NCBI RefSeq assembly: GCF_009208105.1
Contig: NZ_WFKL01000001.1
Location: forward strand, 2,356,001-2,420,000
Source: Rouxiella sp. S1S-2
GTDB lineage: Bacteria > Pseudomonadota > Gammaproteobacteria > Enterobacterales > Enterobacteriaceae
DNA length: 64,000 bases
Reading direction: 5' to 3'
In this document: piece by piece, positions 36,748 to 46,158 of the stretch
Position numbering within the stretch: position 1 is the first letter of the stretch
How the letters are laid out: each line of letters starts with the position of its first letter
The notes under the pieces: generated by a model
What the model was told of the DNA's origin: nothing
The model's database searches: none
Seen by the model: the letters and a program-made list of their open reading frames with translations, nothing else
Program-made: the position numbers and the translations under genes

Positions 36748-39700
36748 TCAGGGACAGCTAAAGCCCGGAAGCTGGAGGGGGTTACGAATGCTGTTGGCGG
36801 TGTATTCCAGTACCACCTGTCGCCCGCCGATGCTGAATCTCGCCAGATGACTGAGGCTGGTGTTACCCGGTGACAGTCTGGCCTTGCCGAACAGGCGATT
36901 AAGCGCCCACGGGCCGGAGGTCGAGAGCGTATCGGTGGTGCCGTCGGTTAACCCGAGCTGCATTCGCACCTGTCCGGTTTGCCCAGGACCCGGCCAACTC
37001 ACCACCTGCGGCGTTTGTGGGCCGTGGCTGTAGCGCAACAGTTGTCCGTCAACGTCCAGCGTCAAATTAAGGATGTTGTTATCCATGCTGACTGGCGTGA
37101 TAGTGACCCGATATGCCGGGGTGGTTGAACCGTTGGCAAAAAATGCGTCGCGGATCACCTGTGCCTGCTGAAAGGGGCGTAAAACTGACTCGCTGCCCGG
37201 CAGGCTTTTACCGTCTACGCCCGGTGCAAATCGCCAACTGGCGTGAGTGGTGTCCACCTTATTGGCCAGATTCTCACGAAAAAAGGTGTCCATCAGACCG
37301 GTTCCGGGCGCAAACATGCGGGCCAGATCGTCGGGCGTAACGTCGACCGATGCGCTGTGCACCAGCGGATAGCGACCGGCGATAGCCTGGCGGCAGAAAC
37401 TGCCCACCTCAACACTGCTGCGTTTTTGCACGTTGACCATGTCGCGGCGCTGTGTGTCGCTGCTGGCACCGACCGCCAGCGAGAGCAGCATGGAGCGAAA
37501 CGGCTCCGGCTCTCGACCCGCATCGGCCTGCATTCTTGAAATTACGTCGCCCAAAGGTGCCTGCATGCCACTGTTAGAGGCGTCTTGCACCGCCGTGAGA
37601 TAGCTATACAGATCGTCGATGTCTTTTAACTGCTCGTCGAAAGGAATGGTTTTGCTTTTCTCATCGCTGAACTGTGCTTGCTCAATGATGGGCGCAAAAT
37701 GGGCCATTACGCGCTGTTCGGGATCCTCCAGGTTACCGTCCTGCGCAGCCTTTCTGGCGCGAAACAGCGCCTGTAATGTTTGCGTGGCGGTATTGGTAAA
37801 CATCGCGCTGCCTTTCTCAATCATCCCCTGCGTGCTTTTCTTTTCGGCCCGTTCCAGCGTGACGTTTCGACTAACGTTAATCATTAGATTACGCATTGGC
37901 GAGGTGCGCCCGGACAGCATGCGCGCGGTGTTTATGCGCTGGCTGAGGTCTGCAATGTGATTGAGTTGAATATCGCCGAGCAGCGCGTCCCAATGCGCGA
38001 TAAAGTCGTCCATGTAAAGACGGCGCACGGTGTCTTCCATCTCTTTTTGCCCCACTGAATCCCCCTGGCGATTAAGTACCCAGACGTCATCCTGGCGAAT
38101 GCTGGCGGTCACGCTGTCGATGCTTTTATTAAAGCCGTCCCAGTAACCCTTTGGCGTAAACAGCGTGGGAATACCGTTGGTAATGGGTTGGCCGCTCTTG
38201 CGTGAGAAGGCCAGCTCGGTTTGAGGTCCTCCGAGGTCAACCAGCGTGACAATACCAGTGTCATTGGACAGCAGCAGGCGCTTGAGTCGGCCATAAACCC
38301 GCTGCGCAACCGGTGCGCGATTAATCACATTTTGCTCGCGCAGTATCAACGCGTCGTCACGTTCAAACGGGGACGTGTTGATTTGCTCGTCCAGCAACTG
38401 TGCCAAGTGATAATCAATCTGTTTCAACTGCTCCTGCGTTACGCCTGCGGGCAGTTGGCGCTGGAGATTGAGCATAATCCAGGTACGCAGCAGCTTGCCG
38501 TCGTACTGTTTTGGCCTGTACAGCATTTGGTAGGCTTTCAGCGCCTCATAGCTGTAATCCACATCGCTGCCGTCGTCGCTGCGTAGCCAGCCGGTGACTT
38601 GCTGGGCGACAATCGGCAACAGCAGCTGTTTGAGGGCTTTTTGATACAGCGATTGCGAGGCGTCAATTACTGGGTCACCGCGATAAAGCCCGGCCTGCCA
38701 AGAATAGGGCGGGGAATTGACGTCGATTTTCGGCGTTTCCGGCAGATCTACCAAACGGCTTAACAGCGGCTGCAGCGTGTAAATATCGCTCTGGCTCAGC
38801 GGCGGCGGCAGCGCGCTTTGTGTTTCCACTGGCAGAACCTTAGCCTGCACCTCGGCAAGATACTGTTTGTTATGATGATAGCTTAGCAGCCACCAGGCCA
38901 CGGCAATCAGTAAAAGCAGGGTCATCAGACCGTATCCCACCCAGTTAAACAGGCGATTGCGCACTTCCCACCAGCGATTGCTGCCTGCCAGTCCTGATTC
39001 CTGAAAAATCACCTTTTTCAGCAGCCCCTGCAGAAAGAAACTCCTGCCATGCGCGGCAGGAATAGGGTTGTCTGCATCAAGGTTCTGCCAGTCATTGCCC
39101 CGCGTATCGCTCGCCAGAGGCGGGAGGTTCAAGGCGCGATTGAGTTGGGCCATCACTCGGTCAAATGGCAGGCCTTCCTGGGTTGCGCTGGTGAAGTAAA
39201 CGCCGCGTGGCCGCAGTGGACGTTCAAATCCAGAACCGGCAAACAGTACGCCGAGATACTGCTTCAGCACCGGTTGCAATGACAGAAACTCCTGCGGAAA
39301 CAGATAGCTTTCGGCGCGTTTTTGGCTATCGTGCTCAACAATCATAATGTCGGACAGGCCGTCGTTCAGGCGCTGATGCAGACGGGAAAATTGCTGGTCA
39401 AATGCCTGTGGCAGATTTAACTCACTGTCGCGCCACGGCCAGGTGAAACCCCAAATCTGGTCACGCTGTTCTTTATTAAACTCGGAAAAGTAGGCGGTAA
39501 AACCTTTGAGCAAGTCACTTTTGGTGACCATGATGTAAACCGGAAACTGAATGCCCAGTTGTTCGTGCAGTTCGAGCAAGCGTTGACGCAGCGCGGTGGC
39601 TTGCGCATGGCGAGCCTGTTCCGACTCGCTGAGCAAATCGGCCACGCTGACGGTAACCATTACGCCGTTAATGGGCTGCCGCGCGCGGTATTTTTTAAGC

Positions 39701-40368
39701 AGCGACATAAAGCTGCGCCACTCTCCCGCATCCTGTTCGTGCTGACTTTCCTGCGTGGTGTAGCGACCCGCGGTGTCGAGCAAAATGGCCTCGTCGGTAA
39801 ACCACCAGTCACAGTTGCGGGTTCCGCCTATGCCACGCAGTGCCGTTTTACCAAAGCGTTCGGCCAACGGGAAGTGCAGACCCGAGTTGACCAGCGCCGT
39901 TGTTTTACCCGCGCCCGGTGCGCCAATGATGATGTACCACGGCAGCTGATAGAGATATTGGCGGCTGAAATACTGCATCCACATCGGCCATTTACGCGCT
40001 TTAGGATCCACAAAACGGGCTTTTTTCAGTAATTGGGTCGCTTCGCTAAAGCGTTCAGCAAGCAGCTTCTGTTCAGGATTGTCTTCAATCGGGGCCGCTT
40101 CTTCCGGCGCGTTATGGCTTGACTCAAGCCTTCTGACCAAACGACGGTTCTGCCACGAACGCCACAGGCGCGGCACCAGGCGAAAGCTCAGCCACAGCAG
40201 ATAAAGCACCAGTACGGCAGCAAAGCGATTGAATTCGGACTCCAGCGGACGGTAATCGCCAATCGATACCAGCGGACCGATGCTCCAGACCATGACGCAA
40301 ATCGCCGTAATGCCGACAAAACCCCACAATAGCCTGCTGGTGATAATGGATAATAAAGTTCTCAACAT
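36748..40368 (-). CDS. tssM: T6SS membrane complex protein TssM
   Basis: A 1206-residue IcmF-family inner-membrane protein. Two N-terminal helices (near 5-30 and 47-65) flank a cytosolic GTPase-like domain with Walker A GAPGAGKTT (139-147) and WWFTDEAILLDTAGRYTTQ; a third helix lies near residue 475 (LMTLLLLIAVAWWLL). The long periplasmic part binds TssJ. Full length for the family. Lies between tssL (14 bases) and tagF. Confidence 0.97.
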   Translation of the reverse strand: MLRTLLSIITSRLLWGFVGITAICVMVWSIGPLVSIGDYRPLESEFNRFAAVLVLYLLWLSFRLVPRLWRSWQNRRLVRRLESSHNAPEEAAPIEDNPEQKLLAERFSEATQLLKKARFVDPKARKWPMWMQYFSRQYLYQLPWYIIIGAPGAGKTTALVNSGLHFPLAERFGKTALRGIGGTRNCDWWFTDEAILLDTAGRYTTQESQHEQDAGEWRSFMSLLKKYRARQPINGVMVTVSVADLLSESEQARHAQATALRQRLLELHEQLGIQFPVYIMVTKSDLLKGFTAYFSEFNKEQRDQIWGFTWPWRDSELNLPQAFDQQFSRLHQRLNDGLSDIMIVEHDSQKRAESYLFPQEFLSLQPVLKQYLGVLFAGSGFERPLRPRGVYFTSATQEGLPFDRVMAQLNRALNLPPLASDTRGNDWQNLDADNPIPAAHGRSFFLQGLLKKVIFQESGLAGSNRWWEVRNRLFNWVGYGLMTLLLLIAVAWWLLSYHHNKQYLAEVQAKVLPVETQSALPPPLSQSDIYTLQPLLSRLVDLPETPKIDVNSPPYSWQAGLYRGDPVIDASQSLYQKALKQLLLPIVAQQVTGWLRSDDGSDVDYSYEALKAYQMLYRPKQYDGKLLRTWIMLNLQRQLPAGVTQEQLKQIDYHLAQLLDEQINTSPFERDDALILREQNVINRAPVAQRVYGRLKRLLLSNDTGIVTLVDLGGPQTELAFSRKSGQPITNGIPTLFTPKGYWDGFNKSIDSVTASIRQDDVWVLNRQGDSVGQKEMEDTVRRLYMDDFIAHWDALLGDIQLNHIADLSQRINTARMLSGRTSPMRNLMINVSRNVTLERAEKKSTQGMIEKGSAMFTNTATQTLQALFRARKAAQDGNLEDPEQRVMAHFAPIIEQAQFSDEKSKTIPFDEQLKDIDDLYSYLTAVQDASNSGMQAPLGDVISRMQADAGREPEPFRSMLLSLAVGASSDTQRRDMVNVQKRSSVEVGSFCRQAIAGRYPLVHSASVDVTPDDLARMFAPGTGLMDTFFRENLANKVDTTHASWRFAPGVDGKSLPGSESVLRPFQQAQVIRDAFFANGSTTPAYRVTITPVSMDNNILNLTLDVDGQLLRYSHGPQTPQVVSWPGPGQTGQVRMQLGLTDGTTDTLSTSGPWALNRLFGKARLSPGNTSLSHLARFSIGGRQVVLEYTANSIRNPLQLPGFSCP

Positions 40369-40382
40369 TGCGGGAAATTTCC

Positions 40383-41624
40383 TTATCGCAAACTATTCAG
40401 TTCGGTCTGAGTTTGTTTTGGTGCCACCATTAGCGTTATTTCTACCCGGCGATTGCGGGCGCGGTTGTCGGCCGTGGTGTTGGGCGCGAGCGGGTCGTTT
40501 TCACCACGCCCCTCGGCGCGAATGCGGCTCGGGTTGTTAAGGTTGCCGCCCAGCAATTGCTGAACCGACTGCGCACGCGCCAGCGACAGCTCATAGTTGG
40601 AGCTGAAGCGGTGGCTTTTAATGGGGACGTTATCCGTGTAACCGGTGATAAGAATTTGCCCGCTGACGTTGTCCATCGCCTGTGCAATACGTTCAATAAC
40701 CGGTAAATACTGTAGGTGGACATTGGTGGAGGCTGAATCAAACAGGCCATCGCCGCGCAGGATAACCACGCTTTTATCCGACTCGTCACGCACGGTAACC
40801 AGCCCTTGGGCAATTTCTTTACTCAAGAATCGGCGCAAATCGAGCGGCGTTTCCAGCGGCTTCGCCGGATGCGGGATATCAATTTGCGGCAGATTAATTT
40901 GATAAATAGCCGAAAGCACCGGGCTGGTGAACTGCCCCAGCCGCAGATTAAGGCCGATGTAGAACAGGCAGCCTATAAGCGCCATCAGCGCTGCCCAGGC
41001 CCACACCGGGATAAGCGGTCGCCAGAGTTTTTGCTGCACCGGCTCGTCGGTCGGCTGCCCAGAAAGGGGAGGCGCATAGCCACCGCGCACCGTACGGATA
41101 ACCTGTAGCAGCCGCTGCTTCATCGTTTCAAGCTGGGAGCGGCCGTTTTCCAGTATCCGATAGCGCCCCTCAAAGCCCAGCAGTAGGCAAACATTGATCA
41201 GTTCAAGCAGGTAAATGTGCTCCTGCGGATTTTGTGAAAGCTTGGCCAGCAGTTGAAAAAACTTCTCGCCGCCCCAGGTTTCATTGTGGAAGGTCACCAG
41301 CAAACCGCTGCGCGGCCAAACGTTACGACTGCCCCACGGCGTGAGCGACGCCGCTTCATCGAGCGCAGTGCACAAACAATAGCGCGCGCCAATAATCACT
41401 TCATACGGCAGACGTGCCTGCTGGCAGCGCACTTCGAAGCGGCGTACCTCGTCGATCAACTGGCCGCGCAGGGTATCGGGGCTGTCGTGGGTAGCCGAAT
41501 GGCGAATGTGTGGAATCGCGTTAAGCAGCGGATTTGCCACCGAGACCAGGGGATTAATTCCGGCATTGAGTGGTGCGGCGGCGTCAGTGTCCGAACCGTT
41601 TGTCATAGCGTTTGGCTGTGTCAT
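40383..41624 (-). CDS. tssL: T6SS membrane protein TssL with OmpA-like domain
   Basis: A 413-residue DotU/TssL protein. The cytosolic domain (to about 200, with the NVWPRSGLLVTFHNETWGGEKFF stretch) is followed by one transmembrane helix near 205-227 and a periplasmic OmpA-like peptidoglycan-binding domain (about 295-410) with ITGYTDNVPIKSHRFSSN and ARNRRVEI. It anchors the membrane complex to the cell wall, a job given to a separate TagL in some systems. Confidence 0.96.
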   Translation of the reverse strand: MTQPNAMTNGSDTDAAAPLNAGINPLVSVANPLLNAIPHIRHSATHDSPDTLRGQLIDEVRRFEVRCQQARLPYEVIIGARYCLCTALDEAASLTPWGSRNVWPRSGLLVTFHNETWGGEKFFQLLAKLSQNPQEHIYLLELINVCLLLGFEGRYRILENGRSQLETMKQRLLQVIRTVRGGYAPPLSGQPTDEPVQQKLWRPLIPVWAWAALMALIGCLFYIGLNLRLGQFTSPVLSAIYQINLPQIDIPHPAKPLETPLDLRRFLSKEIAQGLVTVRDESDKSVVILRGDGLFDSASTNVHLQYLPVIERIAQAMDNVSGQILITGYTDNVPIKSHRFSSNYELSLARAQSVQQLLGGNLNNPSRIRAEGRGENDPLAPNTTADNRARNRRVEITLMVAPKQTQTELNSLR

Positions 41625-41643
41625 GAAAATGTGAAAGTCCTAT

Positions 41644-42987
41644 TCAGACGCGCAGATTGCGCAAAGCCCAAAGTTGCATGTCCAGTCCGGGGAAATCTCC
41701 GGCCAGATGCAGGGCAAAAGCTTCAGATTTTTCCATTTGCCGCCAGAGATCGCCGCTTTTTTCCAGCTCAAAATAGAGATAGCCGGCGTGCCAGGGGATC
41801 TGGCGCGGGGCAGCAGGCATGGCGCGCAGCGTGATCCCCGGCAATTGGAGCTGAACCAGGTCACGGATGCGGGTCACCGGTGCAATCTTCATCTGTGCCG
41901 GGAAGTGAGTCATTAATGTTTCGCTGGACACGTCGGCACGCACTGCCAGCACAAAGCCGAGTTCGCGGATCATGTTGACGTCGGAAACGGTGGCGACAAA
42001 CAGCCCGTGTGAGCGCTCGGTCAGCGTCAGCTGCTGCGCATTTTCTTCCATGACCAACGACAGCCCTTGACGGAGATGAATCATTAATTTGCCAAAACTC
42101 CAGGCCAGATTGTCATGGTCATAAACCGGCAGGGTATCGCCTGGCGTACGGGTTGCCGACCAGGTAGAAAGCTCGGTGGCAAATTGCAACCATTCACTGA
42201 ACAGGCGCTCGGGATGCAGCTGAGGCAGATGACGACCGTGCGTAATTTGTCCGATGTGACGATTGATAAGCGCCAGCAGCATGAAGTCGATCATTTCCGA
42301 ATTTCCGCCACGACCGGCCTGCTGCAGCCGCTGGCTCATTTGTTCGCTGCGCTGGTTGAGCACGCCGTGTAAATCATTAATAAAGGCAGTTATCTGCGGC
42401 GCAGCCTGAGTATTGAGCACCGGGGGAATAAACTGTGGGTCAAGTTTCAAGGCGCGGTCGGTGTGACGTCCGCTGATGCGCGCGACGCCAACCGCCGTCC
42501 ATTCTGCATTCAGGTCGCTTTCAAGCATCAAACGAAAGCGCAGTTTGCCAAACTGCATGGCTGCGGTACCCACCGATGAGGCATTGAGGTCATCGACCTC
42601 GTTTTCAAAGGTTACCAGGCGTGCCAGTGAATCAGCTGATTCATTAAAAATGACTTCATTACGGCCGCTGCGGCACTCCGGTAGTGCCAGAACCACGTTG
42701 ACGTCGCTCTGATTCTCGGGCAGCGCGAGCGGTGCGGGGCCATTCTCAGCGCCAGTAATAGTAAACGGGGTGCCATCGGGCATGATGCCAGTGGCGGTAT
42801 TGATAGCCAGCTTGCCCTGTTGCAGCAGTGAGGCGTCAAGCTCAAGTGACATGAATCCCCAGTAATAGGGCGTTTGTATTTTTCCCCAGCTGCGGCTGTA
42901 GGCCTCAAGCCAGCGTTCTGATTGTTGAAAATGGTGGGGGCGCAAAAACATCCCTTCGGTCCATATCACCTTATCTGCTGTTTTCAT
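41644..42987 (-). CDS. tssK: T6SS baseplate protein TssK
   Basis: A 447-residue TssK (ImpJ/VasE), linking the baseplate wedges to the membrane complex. The N-terminus VIWTEGMFLRPHHFQQSERW is diagnostic. ATG 42987 is chosen over the upstream starts because GGAAGG precedes it and it matches the family start. Lies 19 bases before tssL and after tssJ. Confidence 0.96.
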   Translation of the reverse strand: MKTADKVIWTEGMFLRPHHFQQSERWLEAYSRSWGKIQTPYYWGFMSLELDASLLQQGKLAINTATGIMPDGTPFTITGAENGPAPLALPENQSDVNVVLALPECRSGRNEVIFNESADSLARLVTFENEVDDLNASSVGTAAMQFGKLRFRLMLESDLNAEWTAVGVARISGRHTDRALKLDPQFIPPVLNTQAAPQITAFINDLHGVLNQRSEQMSQRLQQAGRGGNSEMIDFMLLALINRHIGQITHGRHLPQLHPERLFSEWLQFATELSTWSATRTPGDTLPVYDHDNLAWSFGKLMIHLRQGLSLVMEENAQQLTLTERSHGLFVATVSDVNMIRELGFVLAVRADVSSETLMTHFPAQMKIAPVTRIRDLVQLQLPGITLRAMPAAPRQIPWHAGYLYFELEKSGDLWRQMEKSEAFALHLAGDFPGLDMQLWALRNLRV

Positions 42988-43008
42988 TCGACCTTCCATC
43001 AATCAGGA

Positions 43009-43515
43009 TTAGTTTTTGTCTTGCTGAATGCTTAAACCACTGCCGGTGGCAATAACGTGTGCCTTCATTTCGTCGGCCGAGATTTGCCAGAACTTATAGA
43101 AATTGGTGCTTTTGGGTTGCGGCAGTGGCAGAGATATTCGCCACTTTTTGCCGTTGATGCTCTGATATTCGGCGATAATACCGAGATAGTGCGCGTCCAG
43201 CGGTGGCTGACCGGTTAGCGTGTGCATTGGTTGGCCCTGCGTCAGGAAAAACTGACCGGTGTCGAGCAGGTTGCTGCCCAGCAAGTTGGTGGCTTGAGTT
43301 TGCAGCGAGTAAAAATCGGCGGACATAAAGTCGGCATCGGATTTAAGCAACAGCACGCGAACTTTGAGTGGGGCACCGGCGTTGGTGGCCGCTGTGGTGT
43401 CCATTTGCAGCCGATAATTGGCGGGCACCTCGTGCGAAGATGACATGCAGCCTGCCAGCAGCAAGGGCAGCAGCGCACCAGCCAAGCGTGCGCCAACGGA
43501 GAGTTTGATCATCAT
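43009..43515 (-). CDS. tssJ: T6SS outer membrane lipoprotein TssJ
   Basis: A 168-residue lipoprotein (SciN/TssJ). Lipobox LLAGC in the signal (MMIKLSVGARLAGALLPLLLAGC), then a transthyretin-like beta fold with VRVLLLKSDADFMSADFYSL. It sits in the outer membrane and holds the periplasmic end of TssM. Next to tssK as in most systems. Confidence 0.92.
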   Translation of the reverse strand: MMIKLSVGARLAGALLPLLLAGCMSSSHEVPANYRLQMDTTAATNAGAPLKVRVLLLKSDADFMSADFYSLQTQATNLLGSNLLDTGQFFLTQGQPMHTLTGQPPLDAHYLGIIAEYQSINGKKWRISLPLPQPKSTNFYKFWQISADEMKAHVIATGSGLSIQQDKN

Positions 43516-43529
43516 TACCGCCCTGATAA

Positions 43530-43994
43530 CTATTTAATAACCCAGGTAGCCGAGCTTCCCTTACGACAGGCCTGACTTCCGCCGTCTACCTTCACGCACT
43601 GCTTTTGCGCCACGTGCTGCCGATGTTGGGCCACAACACCGTCATACAGGTCACTTTTTACTGCTGATTTGAGTGGCGCATAACCAATAAGTTGATGATC
43701 TGCCCGGTCGGAAACAGCCAGCCAGTCGCTTTCGGCAATGCCCAGCACCTCAATGTGTTCGCCATTAGCAATGTATTTAATTAACTTGCCTTGGTAGCCC
43801 GGGCTGCTCATTACCGACGTGGTGTACAGCGTGCGATAGTCGAGATTAAGCGGCGTAAAGGTTGTAGGAGGTTGAACAATGTGACGATAGGTCAAGGTCA
43901 TGCCGCTGATTTTGCTGCTGATAATTGTGTCGTCGGTGGGTGCCTGGCAACCTGCCAGCGCAAAGAGTAAAGACAAGCTTATGATTTTTTTCAA
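43530..43994 (-). CDS. SH3-like T6SS-associated lipoprotein
   Basis: A 154-residue lipoprotein starting LKKIISLSLLFALAGCQ with lipobox ALAGC. The mature part is a bacterial SH3-like fold: GEHIEVLGIAESDWLAVSDRADHQLIGYAPLKSA. TTG 43994 is chosen because GAGAGGGA lies just before it; the ATG at 44042 would precede the signal peptide. It is a second outer-membrane lipoprotein in the cluster beside TssJ. SH3-like domains often bind peptidoglycan, but function is not known. Confidence 0.78.
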   Translation of the reverse strand: MKKIISLSLLFALAGCQAPTDDTIISSKISGMTLTYRHIVQPPTTFTPLNLDYRTLYTTSVMSSPGYQGKLIKYIANGEHIEVLGIAESDWLAVSDRADHQLIGYAPLKSAVKSDLYDGVVAQHRQHVAQKQCVKVDGGSQACRKGSSATWVIK

Positions 43995-44031
43995 AAATCC
44001 CTCTCTTACATTAATGTGTAGTCTGGCGGTT

Positions 44032-44412
44032 TCAAGTGGCAAGAATCATTAAAATATGCTGACTTGGCGTAATACGCGCGCCGACGGCATTGGTCGAATT
44101 TTGCAGTGTTGTACTGGTCATGCGCGTGACCGGTGAACCCTGTATCAGCACGGTGACCGAACCGGTGGTATGACGCGAAGGACCCATAAAAGTGCTGGAT
44201 ATCACGCCGCCGTCTGTACCGGCTTCATCACCGTTGGTGATAGGCGTAAGAGTCATCAAGTTATGTGCGGGCATATTCTCGATCAGAATATTGTTAGCGC
44301 GCGGTATAGCGGTGCTGCCCAAGGCGATGTTGGTAAAAGTAACGGGTACTGGGGTTTTACAGACGTCGGGCAACGCCTGATCAGTACCGCCGCACTGGCA
44401 GTTGGCAAACAT
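44032..44412 (-). CDS. DUF4150 PAAR-like spike-tip protein
   Basis: A 126-residue protein with the DUF4150 (PAAR-like) domain: start MFANCQCGGTDQALPDVC, IALGSTAIPRANNILIEN, and SRHTTGSVTVLIQGSPVTR. It likely sharpens the VgrG tip in place of a classical PAAR, which I do not find elsewhere in the cluster. ATG 44412 has AGGAG six bases before it. It overlaps DUF3540 slightly and lies after it in the operon. Confidence 0.86.
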   Translation of the reverse strand: MFANCQCGGTDQALPDVCKTPVPVTFTNIALGSTAIPRANNILIENMPAHNLMTLTPITNGDEAGTDGGVISSTFMGPSRHTTGSVTVLIQGSPVTRMTSTTLQNSTNAVGARITPSQHILMILAT

Positions 44413-44464
44413 AATGGCTCCTGTTTTCCCCAAAAGGGCTGTACTTGACTCACCGAGCCAAATT

Positions 44465-45073
44465 TCAGCCCATATGTATCTGTTTGGCATCAACCTTGGT
44501 CAGCGTTTTGCTGGAGATGAGGGTGGTGTGAGCGTGCATGCGAGTAAATTGTTCGACTCTGACGTCGAGCTGGCCCGCGCGTACCTGCTCAAGCTGCGTG
44601 GTTTTTCGCAGCAGGCGATGGCTGATTTGAGTCATACTTTGCCACACAGTTTCACAGCATTTTCCCATCACACGGCTGACGTTGACCCAAGCGGAAAGAG
44701 TTTTGCCTCGGTAGTTCATATTGCCGACCTGGCACTCGCCCTCTTCGGCGTTGAGAACAAACTGCCGACTGCTCAGCGACAGCGTGTCGGAAGACGCAAT
44801 ATGTAGCGAGCCTTCAACGCTTATCACCGCCGGTTGCTGCTTATCGGCGCGAGTTAGTATCGCCAGCAGCCAAAGCTGTTCGCCGCAGTTGGCGAGCAGC
44901 ACGCTGTCATCGATTTGTGGCGCGAGCAGGCAGCTTGCGGCGCGCTGGCAAATCCAGCCACGACCTTCGCTGTGCACCAGCACCGAACCATCGGGCTTTA
45001 TCTCCCGCACTTGCCCTGAGGTTTGGGCCGGCAAGGCAGGGGAGACAAAAGGTTGTTTAACGGCAAGACTCAT
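44465..45073 (-). CDS. DUF3540 T6SS accessory protein
   Basis: A 202-residue protein of the DUF3540 family, found beside DUF2169 and DUF4150 genes in T6SS clusters. The N-terminal segment GQVREIKPDGSVLVHSEGRGWICQRAASCLLAP and the tail LISSKTLTKVDAKQIHMG with its short beta repeats suggest a small spike- or shaft-like fold. Role unknown; the constant neighbourhood suggests help in assembling or loading the tip. Confidence 0.75.
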   Translation of the reverse strand: MSLAVKQPFVSPALPAQTSGQVREIKPDGSVLVHSEGRGWICQRAASCLLAPQIDDSVLLANCGEQLWLLAILTRADKQQPAVISVEGSLHIASSDTLSLSSRQFVLNAEEGECQVGNMNYRGKTLSAWVNVSRVMGKCCETVWQSMTQISHRLLRKTTQLEQVRAGQLDVRVEQFTRMHAHTTLISSKTLTKVDAKQIHMG

Positions 45074-45078
45074 GGCAA

Positions 45079-46158
45079 TTACCTTGTGATGTTGTTCGAC
45101 GCACGGCTACTGCGCCAGTCCTGTGCGGCAAAAAGGGCTTCATCTTTTTCAATAATGCCGCTTCGCGATGAGAACTGTGCCTCGTCCTGTTGGGCGCGGT
45201 GAAAGCGGCTGCGAATGAAATGCGCCTCGCGAAAATCGGCCTTACTGACGTCGGCATTTGAAAAATCGCTGTTGCCCAGCTCGCAGTGATTAAAACGCGC
45301 CCCGCGGGCCTGGCAGTTTTGCATGACCGCCTGAAACAACCGGGCGTCGCTAAAGTCACTGCCGGTCAGCACGGCGGCGGAAAAGACAGCCTGACTAAAC
45401 TGTCCGCGCTGGCATACGGCTTCACGTAGATTGGCACCGGGAAACAGAGCCTGTGCGGCGTTGACGTCACACAAGTTCGCCTGTTGTAATGAGGCTTGGC
45501 TAAAGTTGCACTGGGCCAGCGTGGCATGTGAGAAATCAACCTGGTCGAGTTTATTCTCGGTAAACTGGCAGCCGGTAAAGTCCTGTCCGCTGTAAACATT
45601 TTCACGATGATCACAGCGAAAGAACACGCTGCGCACAAACGTGCTGTCTCGGAGGGGGGTGGTGCGAAAGTCCAGATTCATGAAGGTGCCTTGCTGGCAA
45701 TCAACGTCGCTAAAATCGGCCCCACGCACTGACGTATCAATAAATCCGCTTTTCTCTAAGCAGGCAAAATTGAAACGACTTTCTTCCAATGAACCCTCGT
45801 TGAACTGAGTATTTAAGTGAATTGAGGAATCAAAATCACCTTCCTCAAGCTGACATTGGTTAAACAGACAGTCCTGAAAAACGCATTCAGCAAAGTTTGC
45901 ACCTGTCATGCTGCACTGGTTAAACAGTGTTTCCTTCAGGTTCGCCGTGCTAAATATGGCGCCGTTTAACGTGCACTCGCTAAATTGCGTATCGTGCAAA
46001 TTACAGCCAATGAAATTGGCAGCGGTAAAATTGATGTCGATAAAACAGCCGCCCGAGAGGTCAAGTCCGATGAGGGACAGGGCGTCCAACTGTGCATTTT
46101 CAATAATTTCGCCTTGCTTGATGGCCTGCACCAGACTCGCTGCGCTGTAAAGCTTCAT
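45079..46158 (-). CDS. Pentapeptide-repeat protein (T6SS accessory)
   Basis: A 359-residue protein almost entirely of pentapeptide repeats of the A(D/N)LXX/F type (AANFIGCNLHDTQFSECTLNG), folding as a right-handed square beta-helix. It overlaps the DUF2169 gene by four bases (ATGA), so the two are translated together. In T6SS clusters such proteins accompany DUF2169 and DUF4150, and likely help load an effector. No enzymatic motif. Confidence 0.8.
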   Translation of the reverse strand: MKLYSAASLVQAIKQGEIIENAQLDALSLIGLDLSGGCFIDINFTAANFIGCNLHDTQFSECTLNGAIFSTANLKETLFNQCSMTGANFAECVFQDCLFNQCQLEEGDFDSSIHLNTQFNEGSLEESRFNFACLEKSGFIDTSVRGADFSDVDCQQGTFMNLDFRTTPLRDSTFVRSVFFRCDHRENVYSGQDFTGCQFTENKLDQVDFSHATLAQCNFSQASLQQANLCDVNAAQALFPGANLREAVCQRGQFSQAVFSAAVLTGSDFSDARLFQAVMQNCQARGARFNHCELGNSDFSNADVSKADFREAHFIRSRFHRAQQDEAQFSSRSGIIEKDEALFAAQDWRSSRASNNITR

